DNA of 64,000 nt from Tetranychus cinnabarinus (GCA_022266195.1 WHVY01000001.1:310001-374000), one strand, 5' to 3'; shown: positions 48,835-63,100, counted from the stretch's first letter. Program-made: numbers and translations. Notes: generated by a model from the letters alone, not told the origin.

Positions 48835-50456
48835 GAGCAGCCGACTAAACATCATGGGAACTTTTTTAAAATCATAAAGAAATGCTCTAAGATAAGCAAT
48901 TGCTCATTGGAATGAAACTTTGGTGTTGTACTCAATTGTTTTGAGTCATCTGCACCAGCAATAGCATCAACTATATTTGGATCATCATCGGCTTCAGATT
49001 CATCATCAGGACCAACATCAACCGGTAACATTGATTTTTGATACTTTTTTGGTTTACATTTCAACTATAACTGAAAGACTCTGAAAGGTTTATTAATAAT
49101 TATTTACTAAACCTGATTGACCTGTTAAGATTGATTTTCATTCGAAGCTATGGAAAACTTGCTTTAAGATCTGTGTAGTCACTCGAATGCTATTGATTGT
49201 TGTTTAAACGAAATAACAGTTTGATTCAATCCCATTTACCTGATACAGAGCGAGGTTAATGCGGTCAAGCTTTATAAACTTCCTGAGTTGATGTCAATTT
49301 TAGTTGAAACAAACTGGCCAATAGCTGAACTTGAGTCAACCTTCGTGCATCAACTGATTGGAATTCAATCAACCTGCATTTTTGGGTTAACCAAAAGATA
49401 ATTGTTAGAGAAAATTTGCATTTATCTAATTGAATTGTTCGAATGGAAATATTGTGATAGTTTTTTTCATGTTTTACTTTCGGATAAAGTGTTATGTTTT
49501 ATTATCAAAGCACATGTTTTAATGCATTTTTTGTTTCATTTTGATATAGAAAGATGATCGAGATTTAAATGGGTTTGGTTTTGAGGTTATTAAGTTCAAT
49601 CGAGTGGATAAGGTTTTCCTTGTTACTAATAGATAGAAGCAAGTCCACAATAAAACGATATCAATTTGTTTTCATCTCTATCATCATCATCATCATCTTC
49701 CCCTAACCAGTTTTAATGCAATTCCCAACTGATTTGAGACTATTTTTATTTCTCATGTAATACAAGAGGAGTAAAGTAAGGTAATCATGATTGGTTACGA
49801 TCAAAGGGCAAATATTAATTAGACTCATATCGATACAATCGACAAATGTTAATCTTTTGATTGAACGGCTAAAGGGCAAAATAGATTTACAGTAAAACTC
49901 TTCTTAACCTTCCTCCTTCTCTTGATCCTCATCCTTCTTATAGCCTCTGTTTGAAGTTCCCTGAGGTTAAGTTAACCAAAACTAAATGGAAACAATTAAA
50001 TTGATTTCTCCGATTCTTTATTATCGATATTAAATGGTCAATGGAAACAAACTGAAACCAGAAAAAATGGTTTAACCACAAACCTCCTGCAAGTGACACA
50101 AGACTCGACAGTAATCTTGAAATGAAACAGAAATTCCAATAAAAATTTCCTTCTATCATCAAAGTAAAAATCGAAAGTTAAATTCTGACATTTCAGAACA
50201 TGAAAAAATTTGATAAAAGATGAAAGGTTTTTGTGTCTTTGGCTTAAATGGAGTTTTTGTTTGAATGTTTTTTTGCTGAAAAGATGCGAATGATAATTAG
50301 AATGGTCAAGTTGAAATGGGTTTGCACAAAGAAAAGAAAAAGTGTCAAAAAAGACGTAAAAATTGTAATGAATTAGCAGACAATTCGGATGGTCAGTGGA
50401 TATTATGAGCCGTTGTTTTCTTCGACCACACCTTATCATCTCGATAAGGTTTTTGT
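48835..50456. other. Spacer with a possible short acidic exon
   Basis: A - strand open stretch near 49064-48852 encodes an acidic segment (GPDDESEADDDPNIVDAIAG). It follows a TTATAG-type acceptor, but its family and partner exons are unknown. The rest is A+T-rich with no recognised feature. Confidence 0.4.
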
Positions 50457-50790
50457 GCCTGGGGCTTTTCAAGGTCCACCTGGGTTAGCCCAACTTACCA
50501 GTCAGCTTGGTGCCAATAACTGAAAATAACAAGGAAAGGATTGCAAGAAGAAGAAGAAGAAGAGAAAAGAGGAAAATGACAAAAGACATTCATTGGCACT
50601 TATTTCCTTTGACAACTTGAGTTGTCGTTAAGAAAACTGAACAATCTGAATTAGACAAAAAAAGAAAGATTTCAATTAATTTTGTCTATTCTTTCTATTC
50701 CCTCTCATTACTTCTCCTGCCACTTGACCCAACCATTGGCACCAAGCTGACTGGCCAGTCCAACTCAGGTGTACCTCAAGACCCTTAGGC
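50457..50790. mobile_element. MITE-like element with about 60-bp inverted ends
   Basis: The arms at 50457-50518 and 50731-50790 are imperfect inverted repeats with a perfect 20-bp core, CCAGTCAGCTTGGTGCCAAT at 50498-50517, mirrored at 50736-50755. Seventeen bases of this core recur at 61622-61638, so the motif is dispersed. The centre has a small hairpin (ACAACTTGAGTTGT) and purine-rich runs, and no coding frame. Confidence 0.55.
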
Positions 50791-53700
50791 AACTAAACTG
50801 GCAACCCTTTAATTGAGTTTGACACTTGAACTCTTCTCGACACAAACCCAGTCCCAACTTTTGCTTCTCATTAAACCAATATAGACTTGAAAGTCGAATG
50901 AAAATTTGAACATTAATTTTCTTACCTCACGAAATCTTGTTCAGTGTTTTAATGAACAATCAGCTAATTCCAATTCCACTCTCAATCTTATTCAGTTGAT
51001 CATTATGAAGAATAACTTATTGGAAGAAGAAAAGGAAGAAGAAGAATATTCTTGTTCCAAGACTTGGCTTCTTTATCACTCTATCATGCTTGTTGAATAA
51101 ATAGATTAAATGTTGACATAAAGAGTAAAAAAATCTTAATGAAATTTGTTGGGATGAAAAGTTTCAACAAATTAAACAAGTTGAAGAAGAAAAATGAACA
51201 GAAAAAAGAGGAAAATAGAGAAGCACAAAGTTTCGACGGATTCATTAGTAAATTCATCATCACCAACCTTCATCCTCATCTTCATCAACCTAATCATCTT
51301 CAATCAATTACTTCTTATGTACACTTGCACAGTTTTACCAAACTTTACATCAAACTTTTCCTCCTGCAAGCCAACCAAATCCAGGGGAAAAGGAGAAAAA
51401 AGAACTGAACAATTTTCAAGTTTACACAAAAAGTTAGAGCACATCAATTGTTCACCTTGGCACTCAATTTAAGAGCAAAACTGTTGTCATCAAAACATTC
51501 AAAGCTTTTTAATTCAATTATGGAATTTCTCTTTTTTTATATTTTCTTTCTTCTTGCAACAAAATTCAATTGAAATTTGCAAACCTTGATAAAGGTTCAT
51601 GTAACAACTTTTCAATTTTTGCTTCAACAAATGACAAAAGATGACAAGAAATGGATTGCACGATGTAACCCAAAAAAGTATGAAGACGATGTAAAAAAAA
51701 GTAGAAACTAAATCTTCTAATGGACAAGTTTAACTGTTAATCCGATTATTTGAAGGCAAACAAAATGAGGTGAGCATAATTTTTACGCACAATTATGATT
51801 ATCTTGAATCTCTTTGGCCTTTGCCTTCTCACTCCCAGTCTTGGTATTAATGAGACTAAAGGATGTTTATATGTTAAAGAGGATTGGACTCAATTTAGCT
51901 TTGATTTCCTGTCATCATTTCAATAATTTATTCACATGATCATTTTAGATTCTTGCTGTAGCTTGCTCCTTCTTCCTTCCTCATCCTTCATCTTTACCAA
52001 ACATCTACTTTTTTTGCTCAACTTTTCCTCCATCAATCTCCAACAAATTGTCAAAGACAAACATAATTGTTGACCAAAAACTTTTGTTTTACTTAAAGGT
52101 CGCCGATTAATTTTGGAGTGACTTTGATCCCAATTATTTATAAAAGGTTGTCTCGAGTTAACAGGGAAACATAGTGTAAAGCTTAGATCTAGGAGATTAG
52201 TTGATGCTATCATGTTCATTGCGATTACTAAAGACGCAAGTTTATGTCAGAAGTTCATGAGGCAGTGGAAATGGAAATTTAGGCATAAATTCAAATCAAA
52301 TTTGAGACGGAATGACTAGACTTGAAGGCATCGAGTCAACAAGCCAGCTTTACATGAAATTTCAAGGCAATCTGTCAAATATTGGCCAATTTTCCTTAAT
52401 TAAGCGAATCATAAAGAGGCCAAAAAGAAAACAAAAGTTGAAGATAAAAGACTTGCTTGTGAAATGCCATTGAAAATAAGGTTAAATTACAAAACTTGAA
52501 AAATTGGACTATTATTTTATTCGATTTTTCTCATGAAACAGATTTGAATAGCAAAAGTAGCTAGTTATGGTGTATTATCATTACTTAATTAACGATCTTG
52601 AAAAGATAATTCTCTCACTAATCTGGTTGCTGAATAATCATCAAAACAATTTATTCCCAAATTTTCCCACTACCTTGGCTACAGGAAATTGTTGCTCAGT
52701 TTCAGCTGATAGGTAAGGTTCATTTACGATGCAATTGAACTTAAATCTGGTTCATTGATTAAAGGATTTATCTACATCTGACTGGCCAATTTTCAATCTC
52801 TTTCTATCTCTTGTTGTCAATCAAGTACAATAATCAAAGATGAACCCACGCTAGGAATTCAGATGTAATATTCAATTCTGATTTCCATGAAATGATTGGT
52901 TTTGATCTGTCACCTCGCACCTGGCCACTTTCGTTAAATCGAGTTAAGACATCTTTCGCTTTATACTTCTCTCTTTATGCGCAACTTATTGTTGAATTAA
53001 TTATCTGTAGAATCTCATTTGATTTTCACGATTTCCTTTTCATCGCATTCCTAATCCGTTCCCGTTCTTGCTTAGTTTTCATATTTATACGCCATAACTC
53101 GAACTTGCTCAGATCTGCTGTTTGTCTGGAGACGCTTCAGAACAAATCCCAAATTTATGCGCAATATAAACAATCCATTCAAGATCAGATAACAGAGTAT
53201 CATTAACCTCTAAAAGGCGCTAATAAAAAATGTTTTGAAATTTATTTACCATTTTGTGGCTGATATATAAGCAAGAGTTTATTGAAGCTTCAAAAGATAA
53301 AGTTGAATTGTGTTTGAAATTTGACTCAAAGATTAACGCAGAGCCAATTTAGTGACTCAAGTTGATCTGATCTTGATGAACATATAAAGTTGACTGACTT
53401 AACATCAGATAATTTTGCATTATTATTACGAAAAAAGGTTAACTGTAAAACAATTGTTTTTTTTCAAACAACTTTGTAAATTTTTCGTGTGATTTGTTGG
53501 ATCAATTTCAAGATCGATAACAGTTTGTGCTTGAATAACCCATCATGTCAATTGGTAACAAAAAGGCAATTTAATCGATAATCATTAGCACCATTATGAG
53601 CGTGTTCAATTTGAATTGTGAAAAGTGTGTCCAAAAGACTGAAGATAAAAGAGGATTAAAATGAAAAGTTATCATTGAGATGAACATTGAAAGGGCGAGA

Positions 53701-56700
53701 GTTTATTAAAGTGCCCTTAAAGATTATCATTTATGATCTCCAAGTGATACTTGTATTACTAAGGGAATCACATTTTCTCGCCTTTTTTTCATTTTAAATG
53801 CGACCAAAGACTCTTTTCCTGCACAGTAAAGCGCAAGGCGTAATAAAGACGAAATAAAAGGAAAAAAATAAAATGAATTGGAATTGGAAATTTTGACTGC
53901 ACAAAATGAATTCACAAGAATCTCAATGTTGACAATTAACTGTTTCCCATTGTGTTCAATTACCACTGTCAATTAGTGTTAAAAAGTGTTTCATTTTTTG
54001 GTAAGTGTGTGTGAGTTGCAAGCCAAGTCGCTTCTCATTGGTTATGTTGATGAAGAAGAGGAAAAACTTGAATTCAATTCCAAGATTGGTTGAAGAAAAA
54101 AAAGTAAAATTTTCTCTTTTCAGTTGAACATCGGCAAGAAGAGCATTTCAATTGCAATGAAAGAATCGATGGAAAAGTAAACAATAACTTTTTTTTTCTT
54201 CACTTGTTCATTCTCTCTCAATTCAATTGCATCAATATGTATACAATATTCTTGTACAATGTATTATCTCTCGTGATTCAATGGGTATAACATGATGAAC
54301 ACACACAGCTTTTCCCTCGTCATCATCATTTCTCTCTTTGATTATCTTTATGATCACAGAAGAAGAAGAAAAGGACGAATCTCATGGGAAAAGTGAAAAG
54401 TCCATGATATGTTTTCCTATTCAATCAATTGGCTTGAGTTGAGTTGAAATCTCGACGGAATTTCATTGAATAGCGAAAAAGCGAACAAGAAGAAAAAAAA
54501 GTTGCTTTCTCTTTTTCCATTCTCATTTTGTTATTACATTTTTACTGATTACATGGTTAGCTATTTGCTTATCATCATCATTATTATCACATCATGAAAC
54601 ATGATAGAACAAGAAATGGAAAATTGTGTATCAAATTGTTGCAAAAAGCGTCGTCCTTTTGGTCCATTTCGTGTGCGTTGGTTGGCTGCATCATATAAAC
54701 CAATATTATGACAACTTGTTGCTAGTTAACAGCTCAAAATGTAAAGGTAAACATTTCACTTTGGTGCAAGTGAACACAACAGAACCCAAAGGAAAGTTGA
54801 GTTTCACCTTTTTTTTACCTTATCTTTATTAGCGTGAGAATCAAGGATATAATTGTGATAACGGTATGTCCGGCCATTAATCAGTGAACCACATCGAAAC
54901 TGAATCACTGTGTTATTGGCATGTTAACAGGTTCACTTCATCATTTGTAAACCAATAAATGTAATCATTTCTTTTTTCTCTTTTTTCTCGTTCAATTGTT
55001 GTGTGGCATGTTCAGGGTGATTGGGAATCGAGTTTTGGCTCTCCTTTTTTGATGGGCGAAAATACATTTTTTAAAGAAACACAAAATGGGGAGAAAAGTT
55101 GCATTTAATTGTCCAAAATGAGGAACCTTTTTTTGCTTCTTCATGTATTATTATCACTCATCTTTCACTCGATCTGGCAGTGTTTGATTTTGACTGCTGT
55201 TTATATTGAAACACAAGCTCTTGAAAGGCTCTCAACCTTCAAGAGTTGGTCTTATTCAAGAGCCTTTTTACTCATCGGGAATCGTGTCGAGCAAGGACAA
55301 GATGAAAGGAAATTGCATGGAGGGCTGAAGATGATAAAGGGCAGTTTCTTCAAGAGGTATTATGATGATCATTATGATGATCAATTTTACTCTGACAAGT
55401 ACTGTAATTAGATATTTTAACTTTTTTTTGCTTTCATTTTAATTCCGTTTAAAGGTTGAAAATGTCTTGTGATGAGAAGGTGAACAACGGTAGGAAAATG
55501 CTCAGGTCATGACTTTTCATCAAATGTTTTCTGTCCAATCAGGTCAACCTGGTCATTGAAAAACAAAGTCAATTTAAGGTGAATCTTTCCAATCTTTCAA
55601 ATTAATTTTACATTTTTTTAAATTCGAAAATTTTTTTGAAATTCTTTTTCAAGTTTTTTATTGGATTTACTTAAAAGTCAAAGTTACCCAAGCTCAGAAA
55701 ACTTGGAATAACTTTAGATTCAGATCATTTCAACTATCGATATCATTAAACCAAATGTTTGATCAAAGTACAACTTGCTCAGTTAACTATTCACTCTAAA
55801 TAAATACAGAACACAAATTATTCAAAAATTTCATCGATTTTCAGAAGAAAAATTATCGTTTCTTCGGTGAAAACTTGCAAGAAATTTAACTTTCTAATCT
55901 CGATAATTCATCAGGTTCAGCTTGAGTTTTCAGTTGAACAAGAATCTGAAGATTAGAGAAGATGTCTTGCAAATCAATAATGTGAATTGCAGATAATTGA
56001 ATAAAGTTGTTCATTAATTGTTCCGTTTTCAAATGACAATATATAACTGAAATTGAATTAAAGATGAAAGAATTTATTTGTTGCTCAAAAAAAACATTGA
56101 CATTAATAGACTTATATCTTTCTTCTCTTGACTTTTAACACAAAAAGCTTAATCTATTATCGATTTGTAATCATCATTTAATGACAGTAGATCACAATTG
56201 GCAATTGTAATGATGAAAATGAAATGGAAGCCAAAAAATAATAGTAATTACTATTTTTCGTTTATCACAACAATATTACTGGAATGGCAAGTGTGGTCAG
56301 TAAGTGTGTTGATAGCAATAATGGTTTTGATGATGACAATGGTGAAAGGATTGAAAAGGATTGCTTGACAATCAGTTAATCACGTAAAGAGTGAATTAAC
56401 CTTAGAACCAATGAATAGAGAAAAGAAAAAAGTAAAAGACAAAAAAAAACTTGAAGACCAAATGATTAGCTGATTGTCGTCGAGTTTTCAATGAAAATGC
56501 ATTTTCCAAATGATCAACTCCCTTTGCTCTTGTTTGGCAACAAGAGTAACAATTGATTTACATTGAGTGTCCAACACGTGGCAACTTGTAAATGCATTTG
56601 CCGATAGAAAGTAAAAGATGAATAAACGATAAGCACGAGGCCAACAAAGGTTGATTCACTTTCCTCTAACAGGTAATGGCGATTAATGTCTATCATAAGT

Positions 56701-59636
56701 GCACACCCAACTGAATGAAACATTGAGGAAAAGACAAAAATGAATTTCTTCTTCTCATGATCATGTTAATTAGTCTCATGCAAATTGTAACCTTAGTTAC
56801 CTGGCAATGATCAACTTTGATACTTTGATGGGCGTTTGGTTCAATTTGTTTAAATTACTTTTCTCATGAGATTTCAATTGGAAGAAACAATAAAAAAACT
56901 TAATTATATTCTTTACTCATTTTATATCGAAATATTATTTAACATCATTTTGCGATTCTGTTTGAATGACCTTTCAATGTTATTGCAACTCTTGTTTTTG
57001 CACCATTTGCCAGCATTTATTGGAAAAATGATTATCTAGACGCCATCTTTTTCTACCATGATAATGGTTCTATTTTTGCTCTTCTCTCATGTTTATTCAA
57101 TCATTTAGTTGATTCTTTTAATTCCTTACTTTTCTTGTTCACCTTTTTTCTCTGTCAACCTGAATAAACTTGCATCTCCCCATTGGCAACTGAGCAAACA
57201 CTTTTCATTCCAAGGTTGCTTTCAAGTCTCATTTTTCGAGTCAAACAATATCAGTTCAATTGAGTCTTTTTGGCTCATCAGCAACCAGTAAATTCATTGG
57301 TTTCATCAAAAAAATTGACTTCTTTTCATGTCATGTTCCAAACCTGATAAAGGTAATTATATGGCTCCGGTTTATTCTGGTAAAGTTTCTGGTGATGTTG
57401 GGTTTAATCAGGGTTCAGTTCATGTTTAACATGATTGCATTAATTTGCTTTCATCTTATGTTTCATTTAACTTGACTTGACTCATTGCGATTATGATTTT
57501 CATTTTTTTAAATATCGAGTTTTGATTTCAAAATGTTTCGACCTTTTGAAGATAAAACTCGAGCTAATTGCAATGAAAATTCGTGTTTTGACTGTGATCT
57601 AATCTTTAATCGATCTAAATTTTGCATTCGAAAAGTTTTTTTTGATTCGATAAAATCTAATAAATTTTGTTCATTTTATTCATTAAGTGATGTTAATGAA
57701 ACTTTTATTGTGGTTTGAGCTTTATTGGTTATCGGATAGGTGAGTGAGGAAATTGTAATCGGAAATGTTAACATGAAATGCAATTGCAATAACAATTAGA
57801 AAATCTCGGAATATTTGGGTTGAAATGTAAAATATTTGTTATGACAACAAGTCGATGTACATATAGCGAGGAAAAGATGAAACTGTGAAAATTTGCTTTT
57901 CTTTATTTACTGCCAGCTGTAACCATCTCTGCATATATGCACATGTATGTTAAGGCGATGAAATGCGAAAGATAAACTGATGATTGCTCTGAATAAATAG
58001 GGAAAAGAAAGAGTGAAAAGTGAGAAAAGATTGTTAGCGGTAAAAGAATTTGTGGAAAAGGAATTTTTTCTCAAAGAATTTTCTTGTTCACATATTTGCG
58101 TTAAAAAAAAGGTTACAGCTTTGTGAAATATTTGGAACATTTGAAGCTTCTATTTGAAGCATTTGAAACATTCAACACTTTGTTTGCTGATTGTCCTTTC
58201 CATCTTCTTCTTCCTCCTCCTTCTCGTCTTGCCTTCCTTTATCTTCCTCTTCATCTTCATGATCATTATCAATGTTGATTATCCAATAAGTTTAACCGTA
58301 AAAAGAGAAATGCTCAGAAGAAAAGCAGCGAAAAAAGTCTTTTCTTTTCAATTGCTATGTTAGTCCATTTACCTGGATTTAAGGGTCACAGGTGTAGTTG
58401 CCTTTATTATCAATGCATTCATTGTTCAGTAAATCTCTTTTTACTCTTTTTTTCTCCTTTTTTGCAGTTTTGTTTTCTTCTTTCATGGTAATTGTTTGAA
58501 GGTGTCAAACAGGTATTTAGTGGTCCGGTCAAGTTAAGCCTAAAGGTATAACAAGTTTGAAATATACCGAGAATAGGTAAGCAAGAGAAAAGGTTAATTG
58601 GAGATTTTGCTAAGGAAGAGGGAAAAGAAGAACATAAAGTTACTGGACATTTTCATTTTTGTCCAGAAAAAGGTAAAACTAGGTAAATGAAGTGAACAAG
58701 AGATTATTTTTTGGCAGCAAATTTCGAAGCAAAAAACTGGCCCAATTCAGAGGATAGATGGTGTCACATGGAGGCTTGAGTTTTACGCAAATTGAAGGTT
58801 CTTTGCATTTCAAAGGTTGACAAGGTTCGCTCATTGAGTCTTTAGCGTTCAAATCATGACTTCAAACTTTTTGCAAGGCAAAATATCCATTCTTTTAGTT
58901 CCATAGGTTTGAATCAATGTTGAATGCGAAAATTTTCATCTTTGGATTGAACTGCAACCGAACCACCTTTACAAGCAAATCCTTTGGTTAAATGAAATGG
59001 CTAGTTTGAATAGTCAAAACAAAGTGAAATGCAAAATAGTAATTTTAATGAACGGATTGAAAATGCGCCAAAACTAAAGAAGACCAAGAGATTAAGGTAA
59101 AAATAATAACAACAAAACACCCAACAGAGTTTAAGATAATCTTGTAAAGGTTGACACAAATCTGGTCAATACAATTACGCCGTCACTTTACTGTTTTAGT
59201 GCAGTGAAATCAAACCTCAAAAAGTAACCTTAGATCACAACTTGAAAAACTTTTAAATTGGTAAACAAGCAACTTAACTTTAGTACTCATTTCATAGTGA
59301 AAACCCAAGTTCACGATAAAATAAATCTCGAAATCGAAATCAATGCTTCGCTTGGAATGATTATCAAAGGCTAATGTTTGATCAAAAAGAGCACAGAAAA
59401 ATCTTTTTAGTTATGAGTTGGGGTTTTTATGTGTATGAACTGAGTCCGTCAGGGCTATTAGCTAGCCCAGACGATCGTTCGCCAAAATTGGAGCGTTAGT
59501 GACGTAAGAGTTTTCATATAGTGTTCATCACTAAGATAGATGTCACTGACAACGACCTTGTGAGTTTGATAAATTCAGATTTCAGAGACTCGACAGACCT
59601 TGAATGACCATGTTACTCTTTCTGCCCTCAGCTTAA
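50791..59636. other. Long A+T-rich region, no gene recognised
   Basis: Many frames of 60-100 codons with no recognisable motif and A+T-driven composition. The only one with a plausible start is a + strand frame from the ATG at 55118 with a hydrophobic N-terminus, described under findings. No RNA gene or transposase was recognised. Confidence 0.5.
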
Positions 59637-60166
59637 CTATGGAAAGTTTTTATACAAAATAGTATCGAAATCGATTATGTAGTTTCGTAGATGTATTCTC
59701 TTTTCTTTGGCCCTTCTATTTTGAAACCAAATTTCAACCTGAGTTTCCGTTAAGTTTAAAGATGTTGAAAAGTCTGCTCTTTCGGCGATTGATAAATATT
59801 GTTTAGACTGAATTTTCTTTCCAGTGCCAAGAACTGTTGAGTTGTCGGCTTATGGTTGCTTTTGTGTTTTCTTAATTGACATTTGATTGCTGGAGGTGCA
59901 CAGAATGATGTAAATGCAAAAGGCTTGAGCCAAGGATGGTGATGTTGATGAACAGGTGATATTGATGGACTTGATGGTGTCATTGGTTTAGCTGGTGGTG
60001 CACTCGGTGTCGGTAGAGTCAGTAAACTTGGTGCAGACGGCGACTTTTTAACTTTTTTCGCTAAAATTCTCTCCATGCAAAAGGGTGATTTAAAGATGGG
60101 ATTAAAAGAACTTGGATTCACGTCACTTTTTACTTGAGTTTTCACTACACTTTTGATGTTGACCAT
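59637..60166 (-). pseudogene. Msx/msh-type homeobox pseudogene
   Basis: Msx (Drosophila msh/Drop) proteins are homeodomain repressors of neural and limb patterning. From the ATG at 60166 the - strand encodes an N-terminal region with FCMERILAKKVKKSP, a Pro/Ser-rich stretch, HPWLKPFAF and LRKHKSNHKP. It then enters the homeodomain at TTQQFLALERKF. Compared with the Msx consensus, four residues (RTPF) are missing between NHKP and TTQQ. About 59801-59805 the frame shifts by one base; the continuation SIAERADFSTSLNLTETQVE, IWFQNRRAKEKR lies in the next frame and ends at TAG 59639-59637. The recognition helix survives. No intron separates the N-terminal part and homeobox, which may mean a processed copy. 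A sequencing error could explain the frameshift but not the four-residue gap. Confidence 0.85.
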
Positions 60167-63100
60167 CTTGTTTATTTTTAATATCAGAAAAAAATTAATT
60201 TCTCAGTCTCGGTAAATCGCGCTCCTGTATCGATTGGCCGAAGTAACCCTTTTACAGCTTAAACTTAGAGCTCAAAAGTCAACAAAAAATGTTAATTAGT
60301 CCAAACAAGTTAATTTAATATTCATGAAAAACGTTTAACTTTGATTAATTCAATTAAAAATTGATTTCAATAAATAAGACAAATTATTCATTTACATTAA
60401 ATTGCGCAGTGAGATCAATAAGCTATCAAAATGAAGCTTCATATTTCAATGACTAGTTATCCATTTGATGAGCAAAAATTGGTCAACGGCTGAAAAACTT
60501 TTGGCTTAGTTATTGAAGCAATTTCCAGGTAACAACATGTGCGATGTCATGAAAAAGGCAAATTTTGCATTTACATTGATCATTGTATTTCAAGGCCAGG
60601 CGCAAGTTGAACAATACATTTATTGATTGAAAGACGTGTGACAAGATAAATGGCTCGGATAAAATAAAACATAATATGGATTAAATGTAAGGATTAGCAT
60701 TTTGCACTTTTGATTCTCAACTCAACGGCAAAAGATGATGTGCTGGAAGAGATAGCAGATGAGCCTTGAACGATGCAGTTTGGGCGAAAAGTAAAATGTC
60801 AAAATAATACCGTTAACATGTTTAAGCTTCTTTACATCATTAAATAATGATGCGTGATGGCACTTTGATGCATTCAAAAGATGCGATTAAAAAGTTGTCA
60901 TCAATTGTTCAACTCGAGGTTGAACTCTTAGAGAATTTTTTTTTGCAAAAGAACTCTGAACGCGAATCATAAAAGGGTTTACAAGGTGGTTCTTTGCATG
61001 AGCCCAGATAATTTGTTGCCAGTAAAGGTTATTGGAAAAGTGGACCAATAAGGGTCAGTTGAAGCAGTAAATTTGACAAAAGGATAAGAGGAAAGGTTAA
61101 AGACAACAGTTGATGATAACTCGAGAAAAGAAGGGAAAAGTTATACAAATGTATTCAAGTTGAGTTGAAAATTATCATCACAAGTGACAAGAAGAAGAGG
61201 AAGAAGATGGAAAAGAAAAGGTTAAAAGAATTAACCTTTAACCTAAATTGGAGCAAATGGGTCAATATGAAAAGGTAATAATAGCAATTATGTTTGTCGA
61301 TAACAGACTCAAGTTGAACTTATAAAGAATTGTGTTTAAAGTTCAATTTTTCAACCTTTCCCTTTGCTCTTTATTCACACCTGATTTACAGGAATATCTT
61401 TGTTCAGTTTATCTTTTGCATGCAAAAAGGCAACTTTTAATGTCCACTGTAAACCTGGATTCTTTACCTGAACCTATGCTTATCGATCGTTTTTTTTGTT
61501 CATTTGTTTTCTTTTATTCTTCTTCTTTTTTTGTGGTCATCTTCACGTTCTTAATATTGTTGTTCTTGAGGTTTTTCGCTTTGTTTTGTTTTCCTTCTTG
61601 AAAGTAAAGTCCGTTTAAACGGGCACCAAGCTGACTGGGATTTAGGTAGGAATCCCAGGAATCTTTTGTTCTGTTTGTCCAACACAAACTGGACATTCAA
61701 TTGTTGAGACAATAATATTTGCACATGAGCTTTAATCCATTGTCAATAAAAAGGGAAAATTTTTTGCAACCAAACTAAAATGATAATTAATTAGACTTGA
61801 AATGCTTTTGTTGTTCACGGAAATTGAAAAGCTCAAAGAGCAAAACATGAATCTTTGAGATGATTTTGTTTCATTTAAAAATTTAAATTATTCAATTCTG
61901 CACAAAATCATTTCAAATATAGACTCGAAAATGAAAAGTTCAAGAAAAGTCGAGTTGCGCACAGAAAGACTTATTGCAATTTGCAAATTCAAAATTATTT
62001 TCAAATATTCTTTGCATAATTGATTGGAAAGTCATTTGATCTTGACCAACTATGGACGCAACGAAAAGTTATGACAAAAATTGTCTATCAGTTTGATTTC
62101 AAAAGGCTTTCAATACTAGCGATTAAAAAGGTTTCTTTGAAGAAATGGATATTGAATGAAAAAAACTGCTCATTTTTTGGCGACTCGATCAAGCTATTAA
62201 TTGCTCCGAATGATTGAAACATCAATTGTTGAAAGTGTATCAATTTGTCAACTGATACAATTGAATGAAAGAAAATTAATTTGCAAATTTCCGGTTGATT
62301 AAGTTTTGATGAAAAGTGATTTACCAATGATTTACTTGTAAAGGAGCAATCAAAGTACAACAAGAATAGCACAAAGAATTGGTTTGTTATTGCTTTTTAT
62401 TTGCCTGTTGAACCTTTTTAAACGTCCTTTTCATTTCTCATTATCAATTTACAATATATTTATTGAGCTATTTAACTGCCATTCCGTGTTATATCGGTTG
62501 TTGTTGTTGTTTTGGTTGTTGTAAGACGGAAGAATGAAAGAAGAAAGATTAAGTGAAAGAAAGAGGAGAAACACAGAGAACACACAAAGGGATGAACAGA
62601 GAAAGAAAGAAAGAAAGAGAGAGAGGATCAACAAGAAAAATGGTCGACACACAAAAAGAAGCTAATAATAAGAAATGGGCACGAGTCGAGGATTAGATAA
62701 GCTCAGGGCACAGGTTAACAGTTTATTGGTCACAAGGATTATCCTTATTTTCACTCTCATAGGAAATATTTGTTTCTCCCGTTAATCTGTTCACTTTAAC
62801 CGGAAAACTATTGAATCTAAAACATGAAGATAAGGATGATAATGAGACGATAACTGACAGACACAGTGAGAAGGGCGAAAGAGAGAGAGAGAGAGAACGA
62901 GAGAAAAAAAAGAACAAACGGAAATTCGAATTTTGTCGACTTGCATTTATAAATATTCATTGGAATCAATTGATTCTTGCTCTTTACTTATCCTTTTGCT
63001 CTTTTCATCTTCTCATCTTTATTGCCTTTAAATTTCACTTTAATTTGCTCATCAATGATTAGCACACAAAACGAGGCAAAAGTGTGCCAACACGCAAAAT

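Noticed and set aside
58154..58363. + strand frame with PISLTVKREMLRRKAAKK resembling the PISLxxxxxxLLR core of CRF/DH44 peptides
   Set aside because: Only PISL and the LR spacing fit; several hydrophobic helix positions are charged, there is no amidation or cleavage context, and the upstream part is a long hydrophobic run. Probably chance.
59450..59465. CAGGGCTATTAGCTA, nearly the end of the 41804 element (CAGGGCTATTCAGCTA)
   Set aside because: Similarity stops after about 15 bases, there is no flanking TA, and no second end was found; not enough for an element end.
62560..62910. GA-rich runs and frames with SLSLSL/RERERE repeats
   Set aside because: Products of simple GA repeats, not genes.
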